Shown piece after piece: positions 10,334 to 22,792 of a stretch of DNA of 64,000 nucleotides. The position numbers were made by a program, and so were the translations under genes. Where the stretch lies: contig CM031870.1 in the NCBI GenBank assembly GCA_018697195.1, positions 1,608,000 through 1,671,999 on the forward strand, given 5' to 3'. This stretch comes from Certhia americana (Eukaryota > Chordata > Aves > Passeriformes > Certhiidae). Position 1 is the stretch's first letter, and each line of letters begins with the position of its first letter. Below the pieces are notes generated by a model that was not told where the DNA came from, did not search any database, and saw only the letters and a program-made list of their open reading frames with translations.

Positions 10334-13300
10334 CCCCAGGTACGTTTGCTGATGGGAGCATTTCAGGTGCTGCTTTGCCTGGCTCCCCCACCAATGAGCA
10401 CCCCTGCCTAGTCCTGCCTTCCCTGGCTCCTTCAGAGCCCTTCCCACACTTCTCAAAGCATTTGAGCGTCAAGCCTCTGCAAAATCCCAGGCAGAGAGGC
10501 TTTTCACAGCAGCAGTTGTGTCCGCCTCTTGGCACCCGACCAACAGCCCCCAAATTGTTTTGATTATACACTTGAGAATCAGCGCGAGGGAAAATTGCTG
10601 GGAAGCTTTGAGGCTCCAGGCTTAATCTGAATCAGGCAGAAAAAAACAACTCTTGGCCATGGCAGGTGCTCCAGAGAGTGGCAGGGATGGTGTGAGAGGG
10701 CATGTGTGCCTGCTCATCCCTCAGGGAAATGGGGCATCCCTGCTCCAGCTGCTCCTTGCCTGAGCCACGAGCATTTCTGCCACTGGGATCACCCTAAAAC
10801 TTCAGCCCAGGCTTGTTTGGGGGGCCAAAGGCTTCTCCAAGAGCACAAGCTCCTGGGGGTTCATTGCCATCTTGGAACCCTCGGTGCATTTGCCTGCTGG
10901 TTGTTGGAGAGTTGGGACAATCCCATGGCACTGCTGAGGTTTTGGCAGCACCGTCACTGCTGCTCTGACAGAGCTGCTGTGACACCAGTGAGGTCCCCAA
11001 TGGACTCTTGTCCTTTTGCCTTTTGCAGAGCACTCTCTCGGGTACCTCGTGCCTCTCCAGTCCCCACACTGATTTGCCCATTTTCCTACGGAGATGTATC
11101 CTAGTAATTAACCCAGCAACCCTTAATGAGCCGACTGAGCTGCGTGCAGCACTGGGAGTGACCAGAGGAGCAGCCTGAGCGTGGTGGCAGCTCCTTGCCA
11201 CAGCCTGTGGGAGATGGAGATCCTTGTCCCCAGATCTCTGTCCAGGTCACTGCATCTCCTGATGCTCTCCTGGGAGTTACACAGTACGGGACCTCCCCAC
11301 CTCTTCTCCCACACTGATTATTGGAGATCTGCAGGAAAAAGGAATTCCCGTTGGACTGGAGGGAATGCAGAGTAATGATGGAAACACCCAGGGCCTTTCA
11401 TAAGTGAGTTCCTCTGAGCATATGGAAGCATCGGCTCCAGCTGGTCCTGAAGATCATCTGAAGGTGCTGCCTAAGAGCCACAAGAAGCAGACAAATCTCG
11501 GGTGCAGCAATGAAGAGAGCTCAGGAGCCCCTGAGGATTGAAACACAGATGGGGAAGGAACAGGGGAAACCACTGTGAGCTCAACAATAGCAAAACCTGA
11601 TGCTAACCCAAAAACCAACCCCTGCTTTTTTGGGAAAGGAACCTCCCCATCCAGAGCTGCAGTTTCCCACCCGTGCAGAGCCCTGCAGCATCTCCACAGC
11701 ATTGCAAAGGTGCTGAGAAAAGTGACTGAAAAGTACAGGAATGTGAGTGTATGACCTAAACCACAGCCCAGGGGCATGGAGGGATGGCAGCTGTCCCCTG
11801 GGGAAACCCCAGCATGGAGAAGACCCAGGGGAAGAGTCAATCCTTGTCTGCCCCTCACAGATAACCCACCCCTGGCCACGCTGATGCCCCAGCCCCTCCT
11901 TTTCCCTGGGTCCACATGAGGATCCTGCTGCCTTTCCCACCACCCAGTGCCTTCCAGCTGTTTTTCACAGTCTTGCAGGGGCAGTGGGAGGGAGGGAAGA
12001 GAGGGAAAGGTTGTTTTCTGCCTTCCACACCGTGCAGCAGCCAGGTACGGATGTGCCCCTTCACCCCTGCCACCAGCTTCAGCATGTCCCAGAATTGTCC
12101 AGTGCTGAATCCTGCCTTGAACAGAAGGACTCCAGAGGTGATGCTCCAGCCCCAGGCTCTGTTTTTCACTGATTCCCAGAACAGTTTGAGAGATGAACTG
12201 TAAACCAAACGATCAGGTGCTGGAGAAGGGAGCTGTGCTGCTGCTGGTCCCCACACGGGCACTGGAATGCAGAGCCACAGCTCAGCATCACATTGTCCCC
12301 TCCACAAAGGGTCCTTCCTCTTCTCAGTGTCACCTCCATGAAACGGTTCCATTTCCTTTTGCTTTCACACTTTGTAATTAACTCACCCTCCAGGCATTGC
12401 TCAGCAGAATTAAAATTGTTGGTCTCTTTTCAGTCCAGCCTCCATTTCCTCCGGAAGGGCTCACAAATGCAGTGTTTGTGTTTCATCACTTCAGAACCAT
12501 TACACATAGATTTATTTTTTTATTGCCATCTCAACCACCTTCCTCTCAAAGAATTGGGCATAGTATTTTATTTTTAGATAAGTTTCCACATTCCCTTCAC
12601 AGCTAATGTTTATAGATGGAGGCTAAACTGGCCCAGTACCCATAGCAACCATCGAGGAGAGGATACATTGCATTATTCAGACAATTTATGTCAGAGTTGC
12701 CAGTCCTGGCTCAAAGTCTCTGATGTCAATAAACTTGGATTTGTTGATAAGTGAAATCAGTATTTACTGAAGAAGCACATGCTCATACGGGAAGAATTAT
12801 TCCTAATGAGAACACAGTGAGGGTTTTATTTGTGCTGTCTCATTCCCAGTCTGGGGACATGTGTTCCTTTCCGAGTCCCTGCTGCAAGGCCAGAAGGGAC
12901 CCCAGTTGTACCATTCCCCTCCCCGGCCAACATCAGCCTCCTAAAATGTGTGTCTGTCACCATAAACCCCAGTGGTAGTGCTGCTTCCCATCCCATGCCC
13001 ACAGCATCCCATGAGCACAGGGATTTGGTGCTGGGACTGGCTTCACAGACTCCTTCCCCCTTGATCTGCCATTTCCAGCCTTTCCCACTTCCCAGCCATT
13101 CTGTGGCAGCTTTGCATTGCACAAGGTTTGTTTTTTTTTTCTGGGGCTTTGCCAGACACATCCCTGATTTGAGTAGCTCTCCTTGCAGCAGCCAGCACGG
13201 ATTAAACGTCTCTGCCTTCACAGAACTGGTTCTGGCTGCCATAAAGTTGGAGTATGATGTTTTAGAGGCATCTGCTCTCTTCCCTGAAGAGGGAAGGTGA

Positions 13301-14513
13301 GGAGCTGGAGGTTGATGTTCCAGCCCATCTCACAGAGTCTGAGCTCACCTTTCTCCCTGGGGCAGGGGGTGGCTTTGGCCAGGATCAGTCCCAGGTGTTG
13401 CTGTGCTGCTCCCTGGGGCTGCAGGGAGGGAAACACAGAGACACCATTATTTATGTTGCTTATGATATTTAACAGCAAGGGATTAGGGGTCTCTCCTTGG
13501 TTATAAGGGGAAAAAAAATGTGGTTCCTCTCCAATTGCCTAACATTTCCAAGAATCTGAGATTACACAGTGAGGGAGTGAAAGCTTCAGGCTGAGCTGAT
13601 GGTGTCACAGCTGTTTCCCCTCTTCCTGGCTGCAACTGGGACACATCCTGCATGGGCACAGGGTCAGAACATGAGTCCTGCTGCTTCCAAAGGAGAGGCT
13701 TGCACTGTGGGACCCCCAGGACCAGCTGGTTGCAGCCCCAGCTCTGCACCGGCACAGGCAGGAGCATCCTGCTCTTGCAGAGGCATCAAGGACCAAATGG
13801 GGTCTCTGGAAATGAGGTCATGGGGACATTTTCGTACCTTCATGCCTTCAAAATGCAGCATGGGGCTTTCTGGGCCCACTGGAGCTTGGCAGGGAGGTTG
13901 TTTGCAGCCTTGGGAATTGCTTCACGTGATGCTGTGTGCTGACGCCGCAGATAACGCTTCCTTTGAAGTTTGGGATATTTCTCCAGAGCAAACACCGGGA
14001 AAGCAGAAACTAGTTAAATCTCAACTCCTACCTGGCAGGGACAGCTGGGTCACCAAGGCCATCTCTCTGTGCTGCCTCAGGTCTCCCCATCCCACCAGGC
14101 AACCTCTGTGCCCATCCTCACGGAGGTTTTCTCTGCCTGGTTGCTTGCATGGCTCCCCCACCACACATCTCCCTTACATGGAACTGCACGTGGTAATTCC
14201 TTGGGATGAGAGGAACATCTGTGCAATAAACACCCCAGCAACAGGTATGTGGGGCCAGCTTCACGCTCACAGGATGCTTCATCCAGGAACATTTTGGGAG
14301 GTGGAGGCTGCATCCTGTGCTCCTCTCCCTGATGGTGGTGCCATCCAGGAGCAGGGACACATTCCCAAAGGCCCTTCACTCCATTGTGACCGCCTGTAAC
14401 CCCATGTTTGCTTTGCCCCAGGGGAGGCACAGCCACCAGCCCTTGTGGCAAACAAACACAGAATGAACACGTGGCGCAATCGGGGCAGCACGTGCGGTGT
14501 TGGCAGCACTGGG

Positions 14514-14570
14514 AATTCACCATTCCTGCCCAGCTCCTGCGGAAATTCACCATTCCTGCCCAGCTCCTGC
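14514..14570. repeat. Two-copy tandem repeat, period 30
   Basis: AATTCACCATTCCTGCCCAG and the ten bases after it are repeated immediately, the second copy starting at 14544. The copies are identical except at the join, so the duplication is recent or conserved by chance. Confidence 0.9.
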
Positions 14571-15070
14571 TTGCTGAGTCTGCACTTTGGCTGTTGGGGA
14601 AGATGGCAGGGAATGAGGGCTCCCAACAACCCATCCCAACACTGAGGCAGAACCTTGGCTTTGTTGCCAGTGGTTGGGATTTGATATAAAAGCGAAGATA
14701 AACTTTGAGCTTTGGGGACAGTTTGGGCATTGCTTTGTTGGGGATCCCTTAATCCGGAGCAGGTGGACAGAGGATTTATCTTTGCAGGGGAATAAACCAG
14801 TCTGTTCTATCCCTGCTGTGTAGGGAAAACGATCTGAACTTTAAATGCTTACAAAGTAATGGGGAGAATGCCGTGGTGGGGAACTATTCCCATGTGGGAA
14901 ACCCTCAGTGCTGAAGCCCAGACAAATGCCTGGGGAAGGATGGGGATCCCAGGGCTGAGCTGAGCTGCATGGGGTTTGCTGGCAGGTCCATGCTCAGGGA
15001 TCTGGGATACAGGCAGTTCCCAACCTTGGTGTCCAGGGAAAGCTTTGAAATTTCCCCCAGTGCTGAGAAA

Positions 15071-15092
15071 GCAGCAGCAGCAGCAGCAGCAG
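15071..15092. repeat. (CAG)n microsatellite
   Basis: Seven GCA/CAG units occur in intergenic DNA. No coding context is evident. Confidence 0.9.
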
Positions 15093-18000
15093 CTCCCCAT
15101 GTCCACTGTCCCCCTGCCCCAGGCATCACCCCCGTCAGGGACAGGATGGAGAAGACTCCATCCATCCCAACCCAGCCCATTTCCACCCTCACTCTGGGGG
15201 TCCTTACGCACGGAGCTCCCACCATGAGGCAGAGGACAAGTTACGAGGCTGTTTTCTTTAATTTTCACATTCAAAAGCTGCCCCGAGACAGCCCGGTGAG
15301 CCGTATCCTCCTTGGATCCTGTTTCAAAGGAAAAAAATGGTAGGAATGTGCTGCTTTTTCCATGTTACGTTTTCTTCGGGAGGAACTGTTTATGGAGCAC
15401 AGCTCCTTTCCCAGTCAGGGTCGCAGGAGGGCTCAGAGCTGCCAGAGCCCTGGGAAGATGTCGGGGCCAGGCTCTGCCTGCTGGGACAGGAGCCTCCAGG
15501 GTCCTGAGTTTGAATGCTGGCTCAGGCTTTGCCCAGCTCAACTCCCCCAAATCCCAAATCCCTGCACTGGCCTCAGCCCCTCCGCTCCCACAGGAGCAGA
15601 TGTGGGACCAGGCAGGAAACATCTCCAGGCTCTGAGCCCCCAGCACTGCTACCCCTCCCTCTGCCAGCTCCTGGCACTGCCCACCCGGCTCCCTGCCACC
15701 TCCTGGGCTTTAATTTCTGTCCTGCCAACCCTGCCAACCATTGCTATTTCCATGGGAACCTTCCTGAAATCCGCAGCAATGCATCCACTGGGGTCACCAA
15801 GCCTCCCCCTCCCCTGTGCCTTGTATTCCAAGCCCAGTTGTTCCCTATCTCCAGTTACAGGTGACATTTCCCTCTAATCCCAGAGAAGCTGAAGGAAATT
15901 CTGCTCTTTGGAAGGAAGCAGAAGGTGCTGGAGTTTGGGGACACATCCAGGACAAGGAGACACCTTTGTTCGTGCTGGCAGGATGTTGCATGACCTGTGG
16001 GCAAGAGGATGGGATGAAAGGAGATGGAAATTGGGAGCAGGGGATTTCCAGGGTGCTCCTGGCTCAGAGCTTCATCACTGAGCACAGGGATGTTGTCTCG
16101 AGGGACCTCTTGCAACTCCTTGCCTGGATAACTCCAGGAACTGGGGATTTGAGACATCTCAGGCTTTCAGAGTCTCTGTTAATCAAATCCCAAGTGCTAA
16201 AAGGAATCAAGAGACATGAAAAGTGTTGCTAAAGAAGCAGGGGGTGGGGGAGGGAAACAAATAAAGCCACCCCCCAGTCCCCAGAGAGGGAGCAGCTTCT
16301 GCATCATATCTCATCTGGGAAAAATTATATTTTGGGAATTACGTGCTTCTTCTGAAAAGCCTTAAAGAGATTTAATAAAATGAGACAAGCTAATAATATA
16401 GAGAATGAATAGCAACCCTGGATGCTGCATCTTGATTTAATCAGATGCTTTTCCTCAGGGGGACAAGCAAGAACTATGGCTAAAGCCCCCCTTCCCTTCC
16501 CTACCCAGCTGCTCCCCTCTTCCTCTGGCCATTCACTCCTTCTCTCACCCCAGGGGAGCAGCCAGGGCAGGATTTGGGGTCCCACAAATCCCTGCTGTTC
16601 ACCAGCAGCTGCTGGGAAGTGCACAGCCCACACTGGTTCTTTGAGAGCTGGGTAAGAAGCTGGACCCCCAGGGAGAGGGGCCCTGTCCAAAGAACAGTCC
16701 TGGGGGAAAAAAGCAGGAACTGGGGAGCCAGGAGAGCTGGACTTGGCTCTGTGTGTGTGGTTGCTCCAGAGCCCGAGAATGCTGTGTGCTGCTGCACAGG
16801 GAATGAGCCCTTGGTAGGATGTGAAGCATCCTAGCAGCGATGATGAGGAGCTCATGCGGGATGTGCCCCTCTCCATGGCCTGAGACAGCTGTGGGGTCTG
16901 CATGTGCCAGGTGGGAGAGGCACAAATGGCTCTTCCAGTCTTGTTTCACTGCTCAGACCCGCAGGACCCAGCCGTGAACCGAGGCCAGCCCGGCCCCGGG
17001 GGGATGATCCTTCCCAGCTCCGCAGCACACTCAGAAACCAAACTCATGTTCTGATGTAATTGTCCTTTTCCGAGTATCCCCCGCTCGCCTGTCCCTGTGC
17101 TGGGCACCCAGCTGCCACTCCTGCTTCCTGGAACATTTTGCTTCCTACATTTTTGCCGTGGTGCTGCTGCTGTGAGCTCTGTTTTGCTGCTGCACAGTTC
17201 GTCCAAGCCAGGCCCTGGGGAGCCTCATGTTCTGTCGCCGGGATGTTTGTGCGACTTTCGTGGAATTTCCTTTCCTCAGCCACTTGCTCACGGACACAGG
17301 GTGGGTTTTTCTTGGTTGGCAGGTGGCTGGTAAAACCGAGGAGGGTGAAAATAGGGAGGGAAATAGCAAGAAAACAAGGATTGATCTGTGCTGAAGGTGA
17401 TTCCATTAAAGGTGTCGCTGGGGTTCGTGCAGAGCATCCTGCCTGCGGCTCTGGCTGTGCTGAGCTGCTGCATGAAAGAGATTCTATCCTACAAAACCAA
17501 GCAAGGCACAAAATATCCCACAAATAGCAGGGGCTAACTCTGGCAGCCATGGGGGAAATGCCCTTTTACCTGCCTCTGCTTAAGCCTTGGGCTATTTGTA
17601 GTCAGGTCAGAAATAGATGGTGATTTGTAAAAGAGTCATAACCGTGGGAAGGCTTTGCCTTGCAGCGAGGTGGATCCTTTATCATCAATCAATGGCAGTG
17701 GCTCTCAGCAAAATGTGCTTTGCTCCTACAGGAGATGAGTTTCTAGATGAGCCTGGGAGGACTCAGCTAATGCTGTGTAATGCTCCCTGCTCGGGCTCTG
17801 TGTGACTCCACAGGGTGCTGGGCTCTGGGAAGGCACAGGCAGTGCCCACAACCTCTTCTCTGGGAGCTCCCAGCTCCACCAGCTCTCCTCCACCCACCCC
17901 AGGTCCCTGACATCCTGTCTGTGCTGTCAGGGGGTCCCTGGCTCTGATCCCACTCCACCAAACCCCCAGGATCACAGTGCACATCTGTCTCCTGGCATTC

Positions 18001-18789
18001 TCTGCCCAAAGAACTGTTTGGAAGGGGCAAATGGGTTTTTTCCTGCCAGCCAGGAGCAGGTTTCAAGCAGGCTATTTTTACCTGTTCCTGACTCTATTAA
18101 TAGTTGTACAGCCGACAATAAATGCTGATCGAGAGATTCGATTTGTCTGTCCTCCTCCAGAGGTTGCTGCTTCCTATTCCCCCTGTTGTTTTCCATCAAC
18201 CGCTTCAATTAAATGATTTCTTTTGTCATTTGGGGTGATACATTTGGGCTTTGTGTTTGGCTATTAAACTTCTTCGCTGTCTCACACATGGATGAATAAA
18301 CACAGGAAACTGTCCCACTTTCTCTCCTCCAAGTGTCCTTGTGCCTCCGGGCAGGATGTTTCCCTGCAGGCAGGGACGGGGCTGTACAGGGCTGGTTAAG
18401 TTGCTGCTCCCTTCCAGACAGCCAAAATCCCTACGTAACAATCCTTTCTGAGAGTGTTTAATTTAATATCCAAGGGTGACACCACACTCAGGGGAGATGA
18501 GAAGCTCAGCACCATCCATTTCCCAAGTGGTGCTGATGAAAGGCACCACTCTGCCCCAGCCTGTGTGTTCTGGCTGTCCCTGAGGTCCTTCTCTGTGTTA
18601 TAGGTGAGGCTTCTGCTGCCCTGAACCTTATTAAACCATCACCTTTTGAAAAGATTTTTTTGTTGTTGTTGGTAGTGGTGAGGTTTATATATATTATTTT
18701 ATTTTATTTTATTTCATTTATTTCATCTGTACAATCAATGAAACAGGCGGGACGCCTTCTGCTAAACAAGGATGAGTGCTCCAATCTGT

Positions 18790-18995
18790 CCTACCTGCCT
18801 TGGACCTTTTCAAGTGATGGGTGCAGCCACTCTGGGCAACGATTCAGGCTCTCCAAACATCCTCAGAGGGAAGAATTTCCTCCCATTCCCATCTAACCTG
18901 CCCTATGGCAAGTGTGAGACATTCCCCCTGGTCCTGTCAATAAGCCATTGTCTCCAGTCCTCTCCACTCTCTTGGTGCACTTTAGGACAACTGGA
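18790..18995 (-). repeat. CR1 LINE fragment, antisense (copy 1)
   Basis: It reads back through AGAGGGAAGAATTTCCTCCC and CTCTCCACTCTCTTGGTGCA, inverted CR1 3'-region phrases. The same fragment recurs at 22500-22705 in the second copy. Confidence 0.7.
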
Positions 18996-19070
18996 AGGGG
19001 CTCTGACGGTTTCCCTGGAGCATTCTATTTACAGGCTGGTTAATTCCCAAGTTTCCCAGTGTGGCACCCG

Positions 19071-19757
19071 TCTCCCATTCACACTCCCATTCCCATTCCC
19101 ATCCATTCACATTCCCATTCCCAATCCATTACCTATTCCCTACATCCATTCCCACCCTATTCCTCATTCCATTCCCACTCCCATGCCCGTTCCATTCCCA
19201 TTTCTATTCCATTCCCATTCCCATTCCCCATTTCCATTCCATTCCCTTTCCCCTTCCCTTCACATTCTATTCCCGTCCATTCCCTGTCCCATTCCATTCC
19301 CATTCCTTTCCCTTTCCAATCCCATTTTCCCCATTTTCCACATTCCATCCCCCTTCCTTTCCCTTTTCCCCATTCCCACTCCCGTTCCCATTCCATTCCA
19401 TTCCCATTCCCATTCCCATTCCCCATTCACATCCCATTCCCATTCCCTTTCCCTTCCCTTTCCCATTCCCATTCCCATTTCATCCGCATCCCTTTCCCTT
19501 TCCCATTACCACTCTCATTTCGCATAGCATTCCAATTCCCATCCCATTTCCAGTCCTTCCCATCCATTCCCATTCCCCATTCCATTCCCCATTTCATTCC
19601 CATTCCCATTACCCCTTCCCATTACATTACCATTCCCAGTCCCATTCCCATTCCCATCCATTCCCATTCCCCATTCTCATTCCCATCCCATTCCCAATTC
19701 CCCGATTTCATTGCCCATTCCCCATTTGCCAAGTCCCATTCCCATTCCCATTACATT
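19071..19757. repeat. (CCCATT)n array, copy 1
   Basis: About 690 bases of degenerate CCCATTCCCATT hexamers. The other strand reads GGGAAT repeats, with closely spaced runs of three Gs. Long open frames rich in Pro, Ser, His and Phe here are by-products of the repeat. Its counterpart is at 22793-23575. Confidence 0.95.
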
Positions 19758-19759
19758 CC

Positions 19760-20885
19760 GCGCTGCCGCCGGGCGGACTCTCGCCTGTCCCTAGCCGGCG
19801 AGAACCGGCGTGCAGCGGACATCGTCGAGGCACACCGCCACGGGACCGGCACCGGCACCGGGCCCCGCGGATCGGGCAGGAACAAGGACTGGAAACAGGG
19901 CTGATGTCGGGGCGTCAAGGAAAAGCCCGGTTTTTTTTTGTGAGTGTAGAGATTCCATCAAGGTGTCATTTTAGGCGCAGCCCCAGCCCCGCGCTGCGCC
20001 ACGGTGGGAACGAAGACTTCTCTCTGCTCCCGGCCCAGCGCAACGGAGTCGCCACCGAGCCCGTATTCGGGCATTTGCAGGGGCAAGTGTAAACCTGAAG
20101 CAAAAAGCACGAACCGGGATGGCTGGGACCTCTGCACCCCTGGCCCAGGTTCCTGCAGATCGGGGTCGCCCCACTCATGGAGCCCCGGGAGCCCTGCCGG
20201 CTGCGGGAGCCCGCACAGGGCTGAGAACCGGATGGGTACAAAGCACGGGGACCCGCGCTGAGGATGCCAAAGAGATCGGTTTTGCAAACGGGACGGTTGA
20301 TACGGCACCGGGGCTGCGAGCACGGCGTCTGACCGCGAGCGGACTTGAAGAGTTTCAAACGGGCAGTGCGAACGGGACGGGCTCGAACGGGCAACCGGGC
20401 GGTGCATCGCCGGGAGCGCAAAACAGGGTGGGGAGCGGGATGGTTGGCACCCCCGGAGTCGAAACCCGCGGGGGACAACGGGACCGGGGTGACCGCATCG
20501 GGTGAGACGCGAAGGGGGTGGGGAACGGGCAGGGCTGCCCAAGCACCTGGAGTACCAAGCGGGCTGTGACCCGGGACAGGCAAGGGCGGAGCGCCAGGAG
20601 TGAGAGCGGGCTGAGAAACGGGAGCGGTGTGTGCGCAGCACGGAGCCCGGAGGGCCGGGGAAGGTGAAGCGGGAGCCGGTCGCTGACTCAGCCGCCGCCG
20701 CCGACCCCGGGCCGTGAACGCGCCGAGGGGCGGTCGCTACCTGATCCATTATAACGCGGCGGCCGCCGTGCAGAGCTCACACCGACCTTCCTGAGAGGGA
20801 AGAGGGGCTCTGAGCAGCCTGGCAGCGCCAGCGATTATCCTTCTCTCCTCTCCTTCCGGCGCAAGCTGCGCTTTGCCGGCGTCAT
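19760..20885 (+). promoter_or_regulatory. Error-bearing copy of the RASD1 CpG island and promoter
   Basis: A CpG-rich stretch corresponding to 23576-24682, including the GC-rich repeat, a TGACTCA AP-1-type site near 20683, the TATA element (ATTATAACGC near 20748) and 5' UTR. Extra single bases interrupt the otherwise matching sequence, as in the rest of this copy. Confidence 0.7.
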
Positions 20886-21721
20886 ATTGAAACTGGCAGC
20901 GATGATCCAAGAAGATGTGCCCAGCGGAGGCCGAGCTGAGCATCACCGCCAAGAACTGTACCGCAGGTCACTGGGCTCTCCAAGGTGGGCCAAGACGTGC
21001 ATCGTCTCACGCTTCTCACCGGCCGCTTCGGAGCAATACACGCACACCATGAGGACTTCCACCGTGCAAGATTCCAGGCCATCCGTGGCAGGTGGTTGTA
21101 CCAGCTCGACATCTGGACAACCTCGGGCAAACCACCCCTTCCCAGCCATGGCCGCCTCTCCATCCCACAGGTATTGTCGGGAGTCACTGGCAGGATTCTG
21201 TCACAGTTTGGGGAATGTTTTGCTAGTCTGGGAGGCAGGGAAGTATGATTTTGTGATTCAAGCGTGGTGGCCGCTCTTATGGTGGACGAGGATGCAAGGG
21301 GGACCCAGGGCTGCCTGTCCTTCCTTCCCAAGCCTCTTTTTTGGACTTAGGAGGTGGGTGTCCTGTGTCCCGACATCCCTGCAAACCGTCTGACATCCCT
21401 CTTGTCCCCAGGAGAAGTGTTCATCTCGTGGGTTCAGCCTGGACAAAGCGAGACGCCTTGAGGAGGTGCAGCGCCTTCTTGAAGCAGCAGACCTGTACCA
21501 AGTCGTGCCTGACCGAACAAAAACCAAGGAGAACATTGAGGTGCCCCTGGTCATCGCGGAACAAGGCGGATGTCGGGTTTTACCGGGAGTGTGCAGAGCC
21601 CCGGGAGCTAGATGCAGTGTGTGGGTCCGGGGGGGCCCCAAAAAATGCGCCTACTTCTGTGAAAAATTCAGCAACACAATGTTTCGGAGAAGGAATCGCA
21701 GACTGGCCCAGATGTCAGGCG
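20886..21721 (+). pseudogene. RASD1: Frameshifted, truncated RASD1 copy ending at an assembly gap
   Basis: The exon 1 equivalent runs 20886-21170 and the exon 2 equivalent 21412-21721, with splice sites kept (CAG/GTATTG and CCCAG/GAGAAG). The start ATG is lost (ATTGAAACT in place of ATGAAACT). Single-base insertions and deletions break the frame many times, including across the P-loop. Exon 2 stops at the gap, so the C-terminal third is absent. Because the intron and promoter carry the same kind of errors at the same rate, I read this as poor-quality duplicate assembly rather than a decayed gene. It should not be counted as a second locus. Confidence 0.8.
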
Positions 21722-21867
21722 NNNNNNNNNNNNNNNNNNNNNNNNNNNNNNNNNNNNNNNNNNNNNNNNNNNNNNNNNNNNNNNNNNNNNNNNNNNNNNN
21801 NNNNNNNNNNNNNNNNNNNNNNNNNNNNNNNNNNNNNNNNNNNNNNNNNNNNNNNNNNNNNNNNNNN
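21722..21867. other. Assembly gap (146 N)
   Basis: An N run separates the two copies of the RASD1 region. Sequence left of it matches sequence ending near 25497; sequence right of it matches 18195 onward. Confidence 1.
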
Positions 21868-22499
21868 ATCAACCGCTTCAATAAATGATTTCTTTTGTCA
21901 TTTGGGGCTGATAACATTTGGGTTTGTGTTTGGCTTATTAAACTTCTTCGCTTGTCTCAACATGGATGAATAACACAGGAACACTGTCCCGTACCACTTT
22001 CTCTCCTCCAAGTGTCCTTGGCTCCGGTCAGGATGTCCACATCCCTGCAGCAGGACCTTGGCTGTACAGGTCTGGTTAAGTTGTCTGCTCCCTATCCAGA
22101 CAGGCCAAAATCCCTGTAGTAACAATCCTTTCTGGAGAGGTTGTAGTTTAATATCCAAGGTGCCACCACACTCAGGGTGATATGAGAAGCTCACCCCATC
22201 CCTCCATTTCCCAAGTGTTACGGATTGAAGTCACCACTGCTGTGCCCCTGTGTGGTTCTGGCTGTCCCTAAGAAGGTCCTTTCTCTGTGTTATAGGTGAG
22301 GCTTTCTGCTGCCCTGAAACCTTAATTAAACCATCACCATTGTTTGAAAAGATTTTTTTTGTTTGTTGTTGGTAGTGGTGAGGTTTTTATATATATTATT
22401 TTAAATTTTTTTTATTTTATTTCATTTTATTTCATCTTGTACAATCCCTGGAAACAGGCAGAGGACGCTTCTGCTAAACCAGATTGCTCCAAAGCCTGT

Positions 22500-22705
22500 C
22501 TACCTTGCCTTGGACTTTCCAGTGATGGTGTGCCGCCACTCGGGCAACCTCTTCCAGTGCGGCTCACCATCCTCAAGGGAAGAATTTCTTCCATACCACC
22601 ATCTTAACCCTGCCCGCTGGCAGTGTACGCCATTCCGCGCCCCTTGTCTGTCCGCCCATCCCTTGTCTCCAGTCCCTCTCGCATCTCTCTTTTGTGGCAG
22701 CCTTT
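22500..22705 (-). repeat. CR1 LINE fragment, antisense (copy 2)
   Basis: Same element as at 18790-18995, recognisable from CTCAAGGGAAGAATTTCTTC and CCCTTGTCTCCAGTCCCTC. Base-level quality looks poor here. Confidence 0.65.
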
Positions 22706-22792
22706 AGCACGGGAAGGGGCTCTGTAGGGTTTCCCGGGAGGGCCTCTATTTTCCCAGGCTGGTAATTCCCCAGTTTCTCCCAGTGTGGCAAA

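Larger units (their letters stand above)
10334..18194. other. PEMT downstream and intergenic sequence
   Basis: This is 7.9 kb with no gene that I recognise. It should include the PEMT 3' UTR, whose end I cannot fix. AATAAA occurs at 12729-12734 but is far from the stop. Listed separately are a donor-like site at 10337-10345, a 30-base tandem duplication at 14514 and (CAG)n at 15071. Open frames here, such as one of 266 codons at 13599-14399, have no family resemblance. Confidence 0.7.
18195..21721 (+). repeat. First, error-rich copy of the RASD1 upstream region and gene
   Basis: This stretch aligns in order with 21868-25497: the segment beginning ATCAACCGCTTCAAT, a CR1 fragment, a (CCCATT)n array, the GC-rich repeat, the promoter, RASD1 exon 1, the intron and part of exon 2. 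Differences are mostly scattered one- and two-base insertions and deletions, equally frequent in coding and non-coding sequence. The copy stops exactly at the N run, and the other copy starts at the far side of it. I infer two overlapping contig ends that were left unmerged. A real tandem duplication is possible but less likely. Confidence 0.85.

Noticed and set aside
13599..14399. 266-codon frame between PEMT and RASD1
   Set aside because: No recognisable domain, Trp/Cys-rich random composition, and no splice or promoter context.
18772..20092. Long overlapping frames full of Pro, Phe, Ser and His
   Set aside because: They are translations of the (CCCATT)n array in several frames at once; a real gene would not be open in overlapping frames because of one hexamer.
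20886..21721. A genuine second RAS-like gene, such as a RASD paralogue
   Set aside because: It matches RASD1 in the intron, promoter and upstream repeats as well as in exons, so it is the same locus with errors and not a diverged paralogue.
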